Positions 5,298 to 5,951 of a DNA stretch of 5,951 nt are shown here, piece after piece. The position numbers were made by a program, and so were the translations under genes. The notes beneath the pieces were generated by a model, which was not told the origin of the DNA, ran no database searches, and saw nothing but the letters and a program-made list of their open reading frames with translations. How positions within the stretch are numbered: the stretch's first letter is position 1; every line of letters begins with the position of its first letter. The stretch is from Candidatus Latescibacterota bacterium. Its GTDB lineage: Bacteria; Latescibacterota; 4484-107. The stretch covers positions 1-5,951 of the forward strand of contig JAUWMS010000186.1 of NCBI GenBank assembly GCA_030613045.1. The letters are read 5' to 3'.

Positions 5298-5318
5298 ATT
5301 GCAGATTGCGGATTGGGA
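5298..5318 (+). repeat. Second ATTGCGG heptamer array, three units
   Basis: ATTGCAG, ATTGCGG, ATTGGGA at a strict 7-base period. Same family and orientation as 5211-5242. Confidence 0.8.
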
Positions 5319-5325
5319 AATAGGC

Positions 5326-5407
5326 ATTTCAAAAATTTCAAAAAATTGCCTGCGATCAAAGCTCAAGCAATCTTTGAAATCTTTGAAATCTTTGAAATTC
5401 AGGCAAT
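5326..5407. repeat. Opposed 9-mer arrays forming a potential long stem-loop before the last gene
   Basis: ATTTCAAAA occurs twice in tandem at 5326-5343, and CTTTGAAAT three times exactly at 5372-5398. The two arrays are reverse complements: 17 bases from 5326 pair with 5373-5389 or 5382-5398 with one mismatch, so two registers are possible. A second pairing, ATTGCCTG (5345-5352) with CAGGCAAT (5400-5407), competes with or encloses part of it. The block ends about 10 bases before the purine-rich ribosome binding region of the gene at 5429. A role in setting its translation or in 3' stabilisation of the pilB message is possible but unproven. Confidence 0.85.
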
Positions 5408-5410
5408 GGG

Positions 5411-5427
5411 GAAGGGAGAGGGAGGGA
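5411..5427 (+). promoter_or_regulatory. Purine-only ribosome binding region
   Basis: An unbroken A/G run with several overlapping Shine-Dalgarno-like words (GGGAG, AGGGAGG) immediately before ATG 5429. The exact pairing register is unclear because several give acceptable spacing. Confidence 0.65.
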
Positions 5428-5428
5428 G

Positions 5429-5926
5429 ATGAATACGGGGCAAATGCTTCTGATTTTGGGGGCGATGGCTTTGTTGTCGGTGACGATGCTGTCGGTCAAC
5501 AGGGTGCTGGTGGAGCACGGGGAGGCGAGTGTGGAGGGCGTGTCCCGGCTGGGTGCGACGTCGCTCGCGCAGGGTTTGATCGAGGAGGCGATCGGGAAAG
5601 GATTTGACGAGGTGGTGCTGTCCAATCCTCCGACCTCCTTGCCGGCATCTTTTACTCCGGCCGGGAGCCTGGGGCCGGAGACCGGGGAGAGCTATCCGAA
5701 TTACGATGATATAGACGATTTCAATGGAATCAGCCGAACGGATACCACGGAGGCCGGGATGGACTATACCATACAAGCCGAGGTGGAGTACGTGGATCCG
5801 GCCAATCCGGACGGCCCGGCGGAAGCCTTGCCCACGTTTTTCAAACGACTGAAGGTGACGGTGTCCAGTCCCTACTTGTCGAACGATACGGCGCTGTATT
5901 ATTTGGCGGGTTATTGGGGGAATTGA
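5429..5926 (+). CDS. Second pilin-like protein with a Gly-Gln N-terminus
   Basis: A 165-residue predicted membrane-anchored protein, probably a minor pilin or pseudopilin. It begins MNTGQMLLILGAMALLS: a 4-residue leader ending in Gly, then a hydrophobic helix to about residue 23 and an amphipathic helical continuation (SLAQGLIEEAIGKGFDEVVL, 45-64), as in a pilin alpha-1 helix. Cleavage after Gly4 would leave Gln at +1 and Ile at +5, so Phe+1 and Glu+5 are missing, as in the gene at 1172. A Pro/Gly-rich loop follows (67-90), then YDDIDDFNG (92-100), an acidic motif I associate with pilin-like proteins from memory, and a probable beta-strand C-terminus. There are no cysteines. It lies 223 bases after pilB and is likely co-expressed or separately regulated through the stem-loop at 5326-5407. 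A heptamer repeat starts 4 bases after its stop. The gene is secure from its frame and ribosome binding site. The pilin role is inferred from architecture and neighbours. Confidence 0.85.
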   Translation: MNTGQMLLILGAMALLSVTMLSVNRVLVEHGEASVEGVSRLGATSLAQGLIEEAIGKGFDEVVLSNPPTSLPASFTPAGSLGPETGESYPNYDDIDDFNGISRTDTTEAGMDYTIQAEVEYVDPANPDGPAEALPTFFKRLKVTVSSPYLSNDTALYYLAGYWGN

Positions 5927-5930
5927 GATA

Positions 5931-5951
5931 TTGGTGATTGGTGAATGCGTG
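5931..5951 (+). repeat. Heptamer array TTGGTGA at the window edge (truncated)
   Basis: TTGGTGA, TTGGTGA, ATGCGTG run to the end of the window, starting 4 bases after the stop codon at 5924-5926. The first two units belong to the family at 261-316, and the last resembles the GCGTGA words after pilC. The array probably continues beyond the window. Confidence 0.75.

Overview
The window (about 6 kb, moderately GC-rich in its genes, AT-richer in parts of the first 700 bases) carries part of a type IV pilus / type II secretion-like (type IV filament) locus. Four complete genes lie on the + strand: a small pilin-like membrane-anchored protein (1172-1591), a PilC/GspF-family inner-membrane platform protein (1769-3100), a PilB/GspE-family assembly ATPase (3376-5205) and a second pilin-like protein (5429-5926). 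The two enzyme or scaffold calls are firm because their signature motifs are intact. The two pilin-like calls rest on N-terminal architecture and context. Both start with a very short leader ending in Gly-Gln followed by a Leu-rich helix, and lack the classical Phe+1 and Glu+5 of prepilins.

Layout: 1-57 may be the tail of an upstream gene. From there to 1171 I find no convincing gene. That stretch holds a heptamer tandem array, a 25-base direct repeat, inverted repeats, a perfect 14-bp stem-loop and, just before the first gene, two related tandem hairpins. The first gene ends in a Rho-independent terminator (1611-1657). pilC, pilB and the second pilin-like gene follow with long spacers of 275 and 223 bases, each filled with short-period repeats (7-, 8- and 9-mers) and stem-loops. 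Heptamer arrays begin 1, 5 and 4 bases after the stop codons of pilC, pilB and the last gene. Other arrays or hairpins end just before the ribosome binding sites of pilB and the last gene.

How the genes work together (inference from the families): the ATPase would drive the platform protein to extract membrane-held pilin-like subunits and polymerise them into a pilus or pseudopilus. The ATPase N-terminus carries one exact match to the 24-residue MshEN pattern known to bind cyclic di-GMP, plus a degenerate second copy, so nucleotide control is possible. No prepilin peptidase, retraction ATPase (PilT), secretin or alignment-complex gene is in view.

Organism: the Gly-Gln pilin-like proteins and this style of PilB and PilC remind me of the FCB side of bacteria (Rhodothermota/Balneolota, Ignavibacteriota, Calditrichota and uncultured relatives such as KSB1). 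This is from memory of family members and was not searched. The spacers full of heptameric repeats suggest a genome with large families of short tandem repeats, comparable to cyanobacterial STRR sequences.
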